This document shows, piece after piece, positions 1 through 6,258 of a DNA stretch of 13,360 nt. Position numbers and translations under genes: made by a program. The stretch covers positions 1 through 13,360 of the forward strand of contig WALD01000102.1 in assembly GCA_015523055.1 (NCBI GenBank). The letters are read 5' to 3'. How positions within the stretch are numbered: the stretch's first letter is position 1; each line of letters begins with the position of its first letter. Origin of the DNA: Candidatus Altarchaeota archaeon (lineage in GTDB: Archaea > Altiarchaeota > Altiarchaeia > IMC4 > QMZM01). The notes under the pieces were generated by a model that saw only the letters and a program-made list of their open reading frames with translations, searched no databases and was not told the origin of the DNA.

Positions 1-102
1 ATTATGGGATACATGGCACCCAGTTAGCGACCATACCTTTATCCCTCCGGCCTCATATATGGTGCAGTGCCCTGATTTCAGGTTTTGGGGTGAACAGATT
101 CA

Positions 103-111
103 TTATTTTAA
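103..111 (+). promoter_or_regulatory. Possible TATA box ahead of the pheT fragment
   Basis: The A+T-only stretch TTATTTTAA lies about 37 bases before the ATG at 144. An archaeal TATA box here would start transcription near 132-136 and leave a very short leader. There is no clear Shine-Dalgarno sequence. It supports the idea that the pheT half-gene is expressed on its own, but the match is weak and rests on position and composition only. Confidence 0.3.
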
Positions 112-143
112 CATTCCCCTTCAAATCTAATAAATGAAAAAGA

Positions 144-974
144 ATGAAAACCCCCAACCTCACCCCGGAGAAGATGCAACTGGACCTGAATTATGTGAAC
201 AGAATTCTCGGGATGAATTTCAGCAATAAAGAGGTTAAGGACCTCCTTGAGAGGATGCGATATGGAGTGACTCTAAATGGCAGTAAAATTCATGTCCTGA
301 TTCCTGCCTACAGGGTGGATATTCTCCATCCCATAGACCTCATAGAGGACATAGCAATTGCTTATGGCTATGATAAATTCAAACCAGAATTACCCGGAGT
401 ATATACTACCGCCTCAAAGGAGGGAATAGAGGAATTCTCCTCAATCCTGAGAGAATTAATGCTCGGTTTTGGATTTGAGGAGATAATGAGCCTTATTCTA
501 AGCAACAAGGAATCCCTCTTTGGGAAGATGAATCTCCCTGAGGAAAAGACGATTAAAACGAAGCACCCTGTTTCACTGGAACATTCAGTAGCAAGGACAT
601 GGCTTTTGCCGTCATTAATGTCAATCCTCCAGAGAAACAGGAACAGAGGGTATCCACAAAGGCTCTTTGAGCTGGGCCTTTGCGTATATCCAGGGGGAGA
701 GGACAGCAGAAAACTGGCTGGCGTCATTGCTCACTCAACAACAAATTTCTCGGAGATGAAGGCAACAGTTATCGGCATAATGGAGAGCATCGGTTTACAA
801 TATCAAATAAAGGAATTCAGACATAACTCTTTCATTTTGGGAAGATCTGCCTCTCTCGGCGTTGGATTCTTCGGTGAAATTCACCCACAGGTTATCGAGA
901 ATTTTGGTCTTGAGATTCCCGTAACAGCATTTGAGTTTAATCTGAACGAGATTTTTGAAAAACTGAACGACTGA
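144..974 (+). CDS. pheT: Phenylalanyl-tRNA synthetase beta subunit, C-terminal half (B5 and catalytic-like domain)
   Basis: PheT pairs with PheS to charge tRNA-Phe in the cytoplasm. This 276-residue product covers only the second half of an archaeal PheT, which is usually about 540-560 residues. Residues 3-80 are the B5 domain, with the conserved IPAYRVDILHPIDLIEDIA run at 53-71 followed by YGYD at 74-77. Residues about 90-274 are the catalytic-like B6/B7 core, with NP-type HPVS at 141-144, RTWLLPSL at 151-158, FELG at 175-178 and GEIHPQV at 244-250. The N-terminal B1 and B3/B4 (editing) region is absent. The frame upstream is closed by TGA at 135-137, and neither 3-134 in frame nor the other two forward frames looks like PheT. 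I chose ATG 144 because it is the first start after that stop and falls exactly at the B5 boundary. The gene may be a split gene with its N-half elsewhere, a truncated gene, or the edge of a rearrangement. prf1 follows 58 bases downstream. Family identity is sure; functional completeness is not. Confidence 0.85.
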   Translation: MKTPNLTPEKMQLDLNYVNRILGMNFSNKEVKDLLERMRYGVTLNGSKIHVLIPAYRVDILHPIDLIEDIAIAYGYDKFKPELPGVYTTASKEGIEEFSSILRELMLGFGFEEIMSLILSNKESLFGKMNLPEEKTIKTKHPVSLEHSVARTWLLPSLMSILQRNRNRGYPQRLFELGLCVYPGGEDSRKLAGVIAHSTTNFSEMKATVIGIMESIGLQYQIKEFRHNSFILGRSASLGVGFFGEIHPQVIENFGLEIPVTAFEFNLNEIFEKLND

Positions 975-993
975 CCGGGATTTATCCATTCAG

Positions 994-1002
994 TTACATA
1001 TA
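994..1002 (+). promoter_or_regulatory. TATA-like box ahead of prf1
   Basis: TTACATATA lies 31-39 bases before the prf1 ATG in the 58-base gap after pheT. A start about 25 bases downstream would give a leader of roughly 8-12 bases. No Shine-Dalgarno sequence is visible, as is common for near-leaderless archaeal genes. This is a positional inference. Confidence 0.4.
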
Positions 1003-1032
1003 TGTTTTCTACCGACTTTCTACCAGATTAAG

Positions 1033-2121
1033 ATGGATGCAAAGGAAGTGTATAAACTAAGGAAACTGGTGAATGAGCTGAAGAGTAAACAGGGAAGGCA
1101 TACAGAATTAGTTTCAGTGTACATTCCGTCCGGATATGACATAAATAATGTGCTCAATCAACTGGTAAATGAACAGGGTACAGCGTCCAATATTAAATCA
1201 AAATCCACCCGGAAGAATGTTATGGACGCTCTGGAAAGGGCAATTCAGCATCTTCGCCTCTTTAAACAAACACCAGATAATGGCCTTGCACTCTTCTCAG
1301 GTAACATATCAGAGAGAGAAGGCATTCAGGATTTGCAGGTCTGGAGCGTTGAACCCCCGGAGCCGATAAAAACCAGGATATACCAGTGCGACCAGCGCTT
1401 TGTTACCGGGCCATTGGAGGATTTGATAACCCCCAGGGACATCTATGGTTTAATAGCCATTGATAACAAGACTGCAACCATTGCAACCCTGAAGGGTGAT
1501 AATTACAACATAGTAAAAAAATTAACCTCCGGTTATTCAGGAAAGCACAGAGCAGGGGGTCAATCCCATAGAAGATTTGAACGGATAATAAGGGAGCAGT
1601 CCCACGAATTTAAAGTAAGGGTCGGGGAGAAAGCAACAAACGCATTCCTGCCCGAGATAAAGAATCTGAGGGGCATCATAATAGGGGGCCCGGCAGGCAC
1701 AAAGGATGATTTTGTTGAGGGCGACTACCTGCATCATGAACTCAAGAAAAAGATTATCGCAGTAAAAGACATCACCTATACTGATGAATCCGGCATGCGG
1801 GAATTGATTAATGAATCACAGGACGTTCTGGCAGAGGTTCAAATGGTGCATCAGAAATCCCTCATGCAGAGGTTCATGAAGGGTTTAATACATGACGGCA
1901 ATATAGCCTATGGCGATGATATTAAAAATGCCCTTGATGCCGGGGCAGTAGAAATTCTTCTTCTCTCTGAGAATCTTCCCGAAGAAGAGATTGACTCTCT
2001 CTATGACGACGCGAAGGCAACCAATGCCGGGGTAGAGATAGTTCCCGACAACTTTGAGGAGGGTTTCCAGCTCTGGAACACATTTGGAGGAAGGGCAGCC
2101 TTGTTAAGGTTCAGGGTCTGA
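1033..2121 (+). CDS. prf1: Peptide chain release factor aRF1 lacking the zinc mini-domain
   Basis: aRF1 reads all three stop codons in the ribosomal A site and triggers hydrolysis of peptidyl-tRNA. Domain 1 carries the decoding motif TASNIKS at residues 50-56 and YxCxxxF at 117-123. Domain 2 carries the catalytic GGQ at 175-177 inside KHRAGGQSHRRFER. Domain 3 runs from about 275 to the end and closes with FGGRAALLRFRV. At 362 residues it is about 50 shorter than the archaeal aRF1 proteins I know (about 410). The gap falls in domain 3 between LLLSENL (309-315) and EEEIDSL (317-323), where the family normally has a mini-domain with two CxxC pairs. The only cysteine left is C119. Stop codons TAA, TAG and TGA all occur in this window, consistent with an omnipotent factor. 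ATG 1033 gives the normal family N-terminus. Confidence 0.96.
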   Translation: MDAKEVYKLRKLVNELKSKQGRHTELVSVYIPSGYDINNVLNQLVNEQGTASNIKSKSTRKNVMDALERAIQHLRLFKQTPDNGLALFSGNISEREGIQDLQVWSVEPPEPIKTRIYQCDQRFVTGPLEDLITPRDIYGLIAIDNKTATIATLKGDNYNIVKKLTSGYSGKHRAGGQSHRRFERIIREQSHEFKVRVGEKATNAFLPEIKNLRGIIIGGPAGTKDDFVEGDYLHHELKKKIIAVKDITYTDESGMRELINESQDVLAEVQMVHQKSLMQRFMKGLIHDGNIAYGDDIKNALDAGAVEILLLSENLPEEEIDSLYDDAKATNAGVEIVPDNFEEGFQLWNTFGGRAALLRFRV

Positions 2122-2128
2122 TAACCCT

Positions 2129-2136
2129 ATTTATAA
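2129..2136 (+). promoter_or_regulatory. TATA-like box for the secreted membrane protein
   Basis: ATTTATAA lies 8 bases after the prf1 stop. A start about 25 bases on would fall near 2155-2160, just ahead of the Shine-Dalgarno sequence. This would let the 2181 gene be transcribed separately from prf1. Confidence 0.45.
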
Positions 2137-2167
2137 GAGCGATTTTAATAATAGACAAAGGTGGTCC

Positions 2168-2176
2168 AGGAGGTGA
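2168..2176 (+). promoter_or_regulatory. Strong Shine-Dalgarno that fixes a TTG start
   Basis: AGGAGGTGA is close to the full anti-16S complement and ends 4 bases before TTG 2181. No ATG in this frame precedes the signal peptide, so this site is the main evidence for the TTG start. The GTG inside the motif (2173) is in another frame. Confidence 0.75.
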
Positions 2177-2180
2177 AAGA

Positions 2181-3797
2181 TTGCAAAGATTTAGGTATCA
2201 TATTTTACTTCTGAGCATGCTGCTTGTGACACCCACCATTTCGGTGGGCGAGTACTACTGCGGTGTTGGAATAAGGGACCCTATCAGGGGGATGGATGTT
2301 ATTGTTGAAAACTGCACAAATATAGGGACATTTTCCATTGGAGGGCTCTATGAGGGGCAGTGGGAAAGATTGACATATAACTATCCGATGCCGTGGAGGG
2401 GCACCTTCATCAGCGTCAGGGCAGGAAATATAACCTATTCCAATTCAGTCCAACCAAAGGGCAAAAAGTCCCTGGATGACTACGTAGCTCAGCATCCGAA
2501 GATAGAGGGCAACACAATAGCAACCAGATGGAGGCTTCCTGAGAACCTGATAGTGGAGCAGAGAATAGAGGTTCTGGATAACCTTACAAGAATCAGGATA
2601 AGGGCAACCAACGCCAACCCGAATCCACTCCGCGTTGGAATAAGACTTCATCTTGATACAATGCTCGGTTATAACGACGGGGCTCCGATCTATATCCATG
2701 GTAAGGGTATGCAGGAGTATGAAAGAGAGTACTCTAAACAAGATATGGGCTTCGGGTACTGGAGGGCATATGAAAAAGAGGGGGATCAGGAGGTGGTTTC
2801 AACCGGAGCCATCCAAAATGATAATCTAACATACACCACCCCTGGTGAGCTAATACTTACTAACTGGAAGAGGAGTATGCGCTCTGCGTGGGATTATAGT
2901 GCTGATAACTCCATTCCGATCACCGGGGACTCTGCCGTAATTCTACGCTACCCTGAAGAGGAGTTGCTGCCAGGGGAATCGAGAGAGGTGGTATTCGGTT
3001 ACGGTAAGGGAATCATAGAAACCGAGCCGGCAACTACGACCCCCACGGCAATTGCTCCAACAACCCTTTCAGTCTCAAAGGAACTCAGGATAAAGAGGAT
3101 ATTTGTTGACAAGCAGGGGTCATACTGCCCCAAAGAGTCTGTAATGGTGGGTGTTGATCTTGAAAACGGGAATAAAGAGAATTCAGGCACTGTAAAGGTT
3201 GAGATTAAGGATGCTGAGGGGAAGACCTTTTTTGTCGAGAGAAAGGGGACAGGGATTCTGGATCCTGGCTGGACAGGGGTAATAAAATTTATCTGGAGAG
3301 CCGCTGATGTGGAACTAAAGGAATTTACAGTAATCTCAACCCTCTACGATTCCAAAAACAGGGAAACGGACAGAAAAACAACGAGGATTAGGGTTGACCG
3401 TCTTTCCTGTCCAATGGGGGTGGGGGCAATAAACCCAATAGTCTTCGGGATTCTGATGGCATTGGCACTGGTGGTTCTTATTTACCTTATATATGTGAAG
3501 GTGCCCCACGGCAGGGTCGAGATAAAGAAGCTAAAGAATGGTGAATTCTCAAAGGTTATTGTCTGGAACAAGACAAACCATCCCCTAAATAATTGTGTCC
3601 TTCACGACGATCTGGTGAGGGGTGCTGAGGTCAGTGTTTCAACAATTAATGTTTATAGACACGGAAACTCCCTGACATGGAATATTGGCACCCTGGAGCC
3701 GGGCGAAAAAGCAGTTCTTGAATACAGAATCAAGGGAGCAAATGTCCTTCCAAAAGCAAGGCTCTCTTGGGAGGGGGGATGGGCCGAATCGTCCTAA
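2181..3797 (+). CDS. Secreted, C-terminally membrane-anchored beta-sandwich protein, unknown function
   Basis: The 538-residue product starts at TTG. Residues 1-23 form a signal peptide (RFRYHILLLSMLLVTPTISVG). Residues 24-275 form a beta-rich extracytoplasmic domain with LTYNYPMPWRGTF at 64-76 and LDTMLGYNDGAPI at 158-170. These resemble a pattern I associate with other archaeal surface proteins, but I cannot name the family. A Thr/Pro linker spans about 281-296. A CARDB-like Ig fold covers about 300-408, with C316 and C410 near its ends. A single transmembrane helix lies at 417-438. The tail (439-538) resembles DUF11-type beta domains (LTWNIGTLEPGEKAVLEYRI at 498-517), and the topology would place it in the cytoplasm. 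N-X-S/T sites occur at N44, N83, N134 and N215. It converges with the epimerase operon, the stop codons overlapping by 4 bases. An envelope role and glycosylation are inferences. Confidence 0.85.
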   Translation: MQRFRYHILLLSMLLVTPTISVGEYYCGVGIRDPIRGMDVIVENCTNIGTFSIGGLYEGQWERLTYNYPMPWRGTFISVRAGNITYSNSVQPKGKKSLDDYVAQHPKIEGNTIATRWRLPENLIVEQRIEVLDNLTRIRIRATNANPNPLRVGIRLHLDTMLGYNDGAPIYIHGKGMQEYEREYSKQDMGFGYWRAYEKEGDQEVVSTGAIQNDNLTYTTPGELILTNWKRSMRSAWDYSADNSIPITGDSAVILRYPEEELLPGESREVVFGYGKGIIETEPATTTPTAIAPTTLSVSKELRIKRIFVDKQGSYCPKESVMVGVDLENGNKENSGTVKVEIKDAEGKTFFVERKGTGILDPGWTGVIKFIWRAADVELKEFTVISTLYDSKNRETDRKTTRIRVDRLSCPMGVGAINPIVFGILMALALVVLIYLIYVKVPHGRVEIKKLKNGEFSKVIVWNKTNHPLNNCVLHDDLVRGAEVSVSTINVYRHGNSLTWNIGTLEPGEKAVLEYRIKGANVLPKARLSWEGGWAESS

Positions 3798-4741
3798 AGA
3801 ATTGCAGTTATCCTCTCCAGCCATTCCACCTCTTTCTCAAGACCCTTTCTGAGAGATATCCGGGGTTTATAACCAAGATCCTTGGTCGCTCTGCGTGTAT
3901 CAGCGTAGGTGTGCTTCACATCACCCTTCTGGGCTTCAATATTCCGTATAATAGCCTTTCTCCCGATAATCTCCTCCAGAACCCTGATAGAGGCATTCAG
4001 GGTTGTCCTGGAGCCCCCGGCAATATTGTACACCCCCTCCTTCTTTTTGGACCTCATTGCAAGGATGTTGGCCTCAATGGCATCACTTATATAGGTAAAG
4101 TCTCTCGTCTGATCGCCATTGCCGTAAACAACTATCTCTCTTCCGTTCAGAATTGCATCAATGAATCTGTTGAATGCCATGTCCGGTCTCTGTCTTGGCC
4201 CATAGATGGTGAAATACCTGAGAGATATGGAATTAATGCCATAGTTCTTGTAATAGAGATGGCATAGGTGTTCTCCAGCCAGTTTTGAAACGCCATAAGG
4301 GGAAACAGGCCTCGGCAGGTCAGACTCCTTCATAGGCAATGAGTCGGTATCTCCATAAACAGATGAGGAGGATGCATAAATAACCTTCCTGACATCCGAT
4401 TTTCTACATGCCTCAAGAAGTCTCTGCGTCGCAAGTACGTTGTTATCGGTATAGACCTCAAAATTCCTGCCCCAGGAGTGCCTGACTCCTGCCTGAGCCG
4501 CCTGATGGAATACATAATTAACATCTTTTAGAATTTCAACAAGATCCAGATTAAGGAGGGAATAGGGTATGAAATGAAAATTCTTATTATTTCTTAAGCC
4601 ATTGAGATTCCTCTCCTTTATCTTCATTGGATAGTAGTCCAGAAAGCAGTCTATCCCAACAACCCGGTGGCCCAATTCCAGAAGCCTCTCTGCCAACCAG
4701 CTTCCTATGAATCCCGCACATCCTGTAACCAGTGAATTCAT
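3794..4741 (-). CDS. NAD-dependent sugar-nucleotide epimerase (extended SDR; UDP-glucose/UDP-glucuronate 4-epimerase-like)
   Basis: This is an extended short-chain dehydrogenase/reductase that interconverts nucleotide sugars through a 4-keto intermediate on bound NAD. The 315 residues are full length. The N-terminal Rossmann motif is TGCAGFIG (6-13) and D31 ends beta-2. The Ser-rich catalytic strand is ASSSSVYG (123-130). The catalytic pair is Y149 and K153 in SPYGVSK. The substrate loop is RYFTIYGPRQRPDMAF (175-190), and the C-terminal nucleotide-sugar region includes GDQTRDFTYISD (209-220). The RPDMAF form is typical of UDP-glucuronate or UDP-glucose epimerases, but exact substrate cannot be fixed from sequence. 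The ATG overlaps the stop of the upstream epimerase (ATGA, 4738-4741), so the two are probably translated together. Its TAG overlaps the TAA of the convergent secreted-protein gene. Confidence 0.9.
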   Translation of the reverse strand: MNSLVTGCAGFIGSWLAERLLELGHRVVGIDCFLDYYPMKIKERNLNGLRNNKNFHFIPYSLLNLDLVEILKDVNYVFHQAAQAGVRHSWGRNFEVYTDNNVLATQRLLEACRKSDVRKVIYASSSSVYGDTDSLPMKESDLPRPVSPYGVSKLAGEHLCHLYYKNYGINSISLRYFTIYGPRQRPDMAFNRFIDAILNGREIVVYGNGDQTRDFTYISDAIEANILAMRSKKKEGVYNIAGGSRTTLNASIRVLEEIIGRKAIIRNIEAQKGDVKHTYADTRRATKDLGYKPRISLRKGLEKEVEWLERITAIL

Positions 4742-5658
4742 TCTCTTCTCGATTTAAAATAATCAAACGTGAGTTTGAGACCCTCCTCTAATGAAACCTC
4801 CGGCTTCCATCCAAGCCGTTCTATAGCTCTGGAATTCTCAAGGACGCTCCTCCTTACCTCACCCCTCCTCTCATTAGCATGAACTGGTTCCATGTCCCTG
4901 CCTGAGATCTCCAACAGCAACCTGTACAGTTCATTGACGGAAGTTTCTCTGTTCGTTGATATATTAAACTCACCCCTGCCCTTTTCTAAAGCCATAACAG
5001 TTGCATTGACCACATCTGTTACATATATAAAATCCCTTGTCTGCTCTCCATCGCCGAATATTACCGGGGGTTCATCATTCAACAGCTTATTGCAGAATAT
5101 TGCAACGACGCCTCCTTCCCCTGATGAATCCTGCCTCGGCCCATACACATTGGGATATCTCAGCGAAACATAATTCATACCATAAAGCTTATTGTAGAGG
5201 ATAAGATAATCCTCAAGGGTATGTTTGGAAACCCCATATGGGCTTTCAGGGTTTACCGGGTCTGTTTCTTTCATTGGCAGAGAATTCTGGTCGCCACTCA
5301 TCGCCCCCCCGGAATTCCCATAGATGAATTTCTTAACCCCGAATCTCCTGCAGTTTTCGAGAAGATTAACGCCCCCCACAATATTCACCCGGGCATCAAG
5401 AACCGGATCATCCAGTGATCTGACAACGCTTATCTGAGCCGCAAGATGAATGACATGGCTAAAATTCCCCTTTCTTAGTATATCCCTCAGCCCTCCGGAG
5501 AGTATATCCATCTCGTAGAATTCGGCCTTTGGGTTCAGATAAGCCCTCTCCCCACTACTCATGTCATCTATAACTGTTACTCTGTGTCCCTCTTCTATCA
5601 ATTCATCCACAAGATTGGAGCCGATAAAACCTGCCCCCCCTGTAACAAGAATCTTCAT
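4738..5658 (-). CDS. NAD-dependent sugar-nucleotide epimerase (GalE-like extended SDR)
   Basis: This is a second extended SDR of 306 residues and the first gene of the two-gene minus-strand operon. The dinucleotide motif is TGGAGFIG (6-13), followed by IDDMSSG (30-36). HLAAQISVVRS lies at 71-81. The catalytic residues are S116 in GNSGGA and the pair Y141/K145 in SPYGVSK. LRYPNVYGPRQ lies at 166-176 and GDGEQTRDFIYVTD at 202-215. After the catalytic Ser the usual (V/I)YG is replaced by MSG (120-122), a small oddity that does not remove a core catalytic residue. The pattern is that of archaeal GalE-like UDP-glucose/UDP-GlcNAc epimerases; substrate is uncertain. It is only distantly similar to its operon partner, so this is probably a two-step nucleotide-sugar route rather than a recent duplication. 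A role in glycan or S-layer precursor supply is inferred. Confidence 0.9.
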   Translation of the reverse strand: MKILVTGGAGFIGSNLVDELIEEGHRVTVIDDMSSGERAYLNPKAEFYEMDILSGGLRDILRKGNFSHVIHLAAQISVVRSLDDPVLDARVNIVGGVNLLENCRRFGVKKFIYGNSGGAMSGDQNSLPMKETDPVNPESPYGVSKHTLEDYLILYNKLYGMNYVSLRYPNVYGPRQDSSGEGGVVAIFCNKLLNDEPPVIFGDGEQTRDFIYVTDVVNATVMALEKGRGEFNISTNRETSVNELYRLLLEISGRDMEPVHANERRGEVRRSVLENSRAIERLGWKPEVSLEEGLKLTFDYFKSRRE

Positions 5659-5702
5659 CTTATCCCCAGTAGATATTTACAAGGGTGATATGAAAAACGC
5701 CG

Positions 5703-5710
5703 TAAATATG
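5703..5710 (-). promoter_or_regulatory. Possible TATA box for the epimerase operon
   Basis: On the minus strand this reads CATATTTA, about 45-52 bases before the ATG at 5658. It predicts a leader of roughly 20-25 bases that includes the G-rich CTGGGGAT just ahead of the start. A second AT-rich stretch (5671-5681) is too close to the ATG to fit. Confidence 0.35.
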
Positions 5711-5780
5711 AAAAACATCATGACATAAAGAATACGACAAGGAAGAGATATATTAGAATGGACGCATATAAGTGAAGGCA

Positions 5781-5788
5781 TTTATATT
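5781..5788 (+). promoter_or_regulatory. TATA box giving a leaderless mini-gene transcript
   Basis: TTTATATT is centred about 26 bases before ATG 5811. This is the spacing expected if transcription starts at or just before the A of the start codon. There is no Shine-Dalgarno sequence, which fits a leaderless mRNA. A further AT-rich run, GCATATAAG (5764-5772), could be a second box. Confidence 0.5.
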
Positions 5789-5810
5789 GCTCTAAACCAA
5801 GTAAAAACCT

Positions 5811-5900
5811 ATGCCATGTGGAAAAAAACGAAAGCTCCAGAAGATGCGCAAGCACAAGCAGAAGAAGCGTAAGAGAAAGAACAGGTACAAGAGGAAATAG
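5811..5900 (+). CDS. 29-residue basic protein of the AURKAIP1/COX24 (mS38-like) small ribosomal type
   Basis: This tiny gene encodes 29 residues, of which 18 are Lys or Arg, one is His and none are acidic. It opens with MPCGKKRK (1-8), has KM at 11-12 and HKQKKRKRKNRYKRK at 15-29. From memory this lines up without gaps with the MPSGKKRK...HKRKKRLRKNRHK-type proteins of Bacteroidetes. Those carry the AURKAIP1/COX24 domain, whose mitochondrial member is mS38 of the small ribosomal subunit. The likely role is as a peripheral small-subunit protein binding rRNA. Other possibilities are an archaeal eL41-like peptide, which is similarly basic but lacks the MPxGKK start, or a fortuitous Lys-rich frame. 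ATG, a well-placed TATA box, end-to-end pattern match and free-standing position favour a real gene. Its neighbours are the divergent epimerase operon and a gene-free stretch. Confidence 0.72.
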   Translation: MPCGKKRKLQKMRKHKQKKRKRKNRYKRK

Positions 5901-6065
5901 GTGGAGTTCTGTTTCTGTGAATTACCCTGGTAGGTCCAATAATATCCTATTGAATTCAACCGTGATAGAATCCAAGGGAAGAGGGGTTGATAAATTCTAT
6001 CCCGGGAATTCATCCCGATTCTGTGAGGGTTCTCCAGTATTGGGCCGGGGAATTCTCTGGCTAAC

Positions 6066-6118
6066 CCCCGGGGGGTATATCTTATAGTCCGGGGTATAAT
6101 CCCTGTTAAATTTTCTTT
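6066..6118 (+). terminator. Possible terminator of the mini-gene transcript
   Basis: A hairpin with arms CCCCGG (6066-6071) and CCGGGG (6089-6094) is followed about 15 bases later by the T-rich run AAATTTTCTTT. The T-run is not directly attached, so this is a weak candidate. It would give a transcript of about 300 bases with a long 3' end. Confidence 0.25.
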
Positions 6119-6201
6119 AACCCCACAAATAGAAGATAATCAATGGAAAGAGGTATATGGCTTCGACTGGAATCTAAAACGCTTTTTTCTGAAGAGATTT
6201 A

Positions 6202-6206
6202 AAAAC
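6202..6206 (-). terminator. Weak T-run behind the Bat-like operon
   Basis: The minus strand carries TTTTT about 53 bases after the last stop of the operon (TAG at 6261-6259). Archaeal termination can rely on short U-tracts alone, but there is no attached hairpin. Confidence 0.25.
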
Positions 6207-6258
6207 ACATACAGAAAATTCTTTGATGTTTATGTCGGATATCTGGATTAATATGGTT

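Larger units (their letters stand above)
5901..6258. other. Gene-free stretch with GC-rich alternative hairpins
   Basis: I see no supported gene in this stretch between the mini-gene and the end of the Bat operon. It contains three GAATTC sites (5952, 6006, 6050). CCGGGG (6045-6050) can pair with CCCCGG (6066-6071), and the same CCCCGG can pair instead with CCGGGG (6089-6094). T-rich runs follow at 6110-6118 and 6183-6188. A start-less open frame on the plus strand ends at 6251. The stretch could hold 3' ends of the two convergent transcripts or a small RNA; nothing decides between these. Confidence 0.5.

Noticed and set aside
71..82. Near-palindrome CCTGATTTCAGG upstream of pheT, considered as an operator
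   Set aside because: It is imperfect, single-copy and short enough to occur by chance.
3767..4267. A 166-codon plus-strand frame opposite the second epimerase
   Set aside because: It is the shadow of a convincing NAD-dependent epimerase with all catalytic motifs on the minus strand.
5818..6087. An 89-codon plus-strand frame from GTG 5818
   Set aside because: It overlaps the 29-residue basic gene in another frame, begins after that gene's own ATG and reads as low-quality sequence through the gene-free stretch.
6027..6251. A 74-codon open frame on the plus strand with an aromatic- and Lys-rich end (…WNLKRFF…) that could be a gene remnant
   Set aside because: There is no ATG, GTG or TTG start in the frame, its first third looks non-coding, and I recognise no family. 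An open frame of this length can arise by chance.
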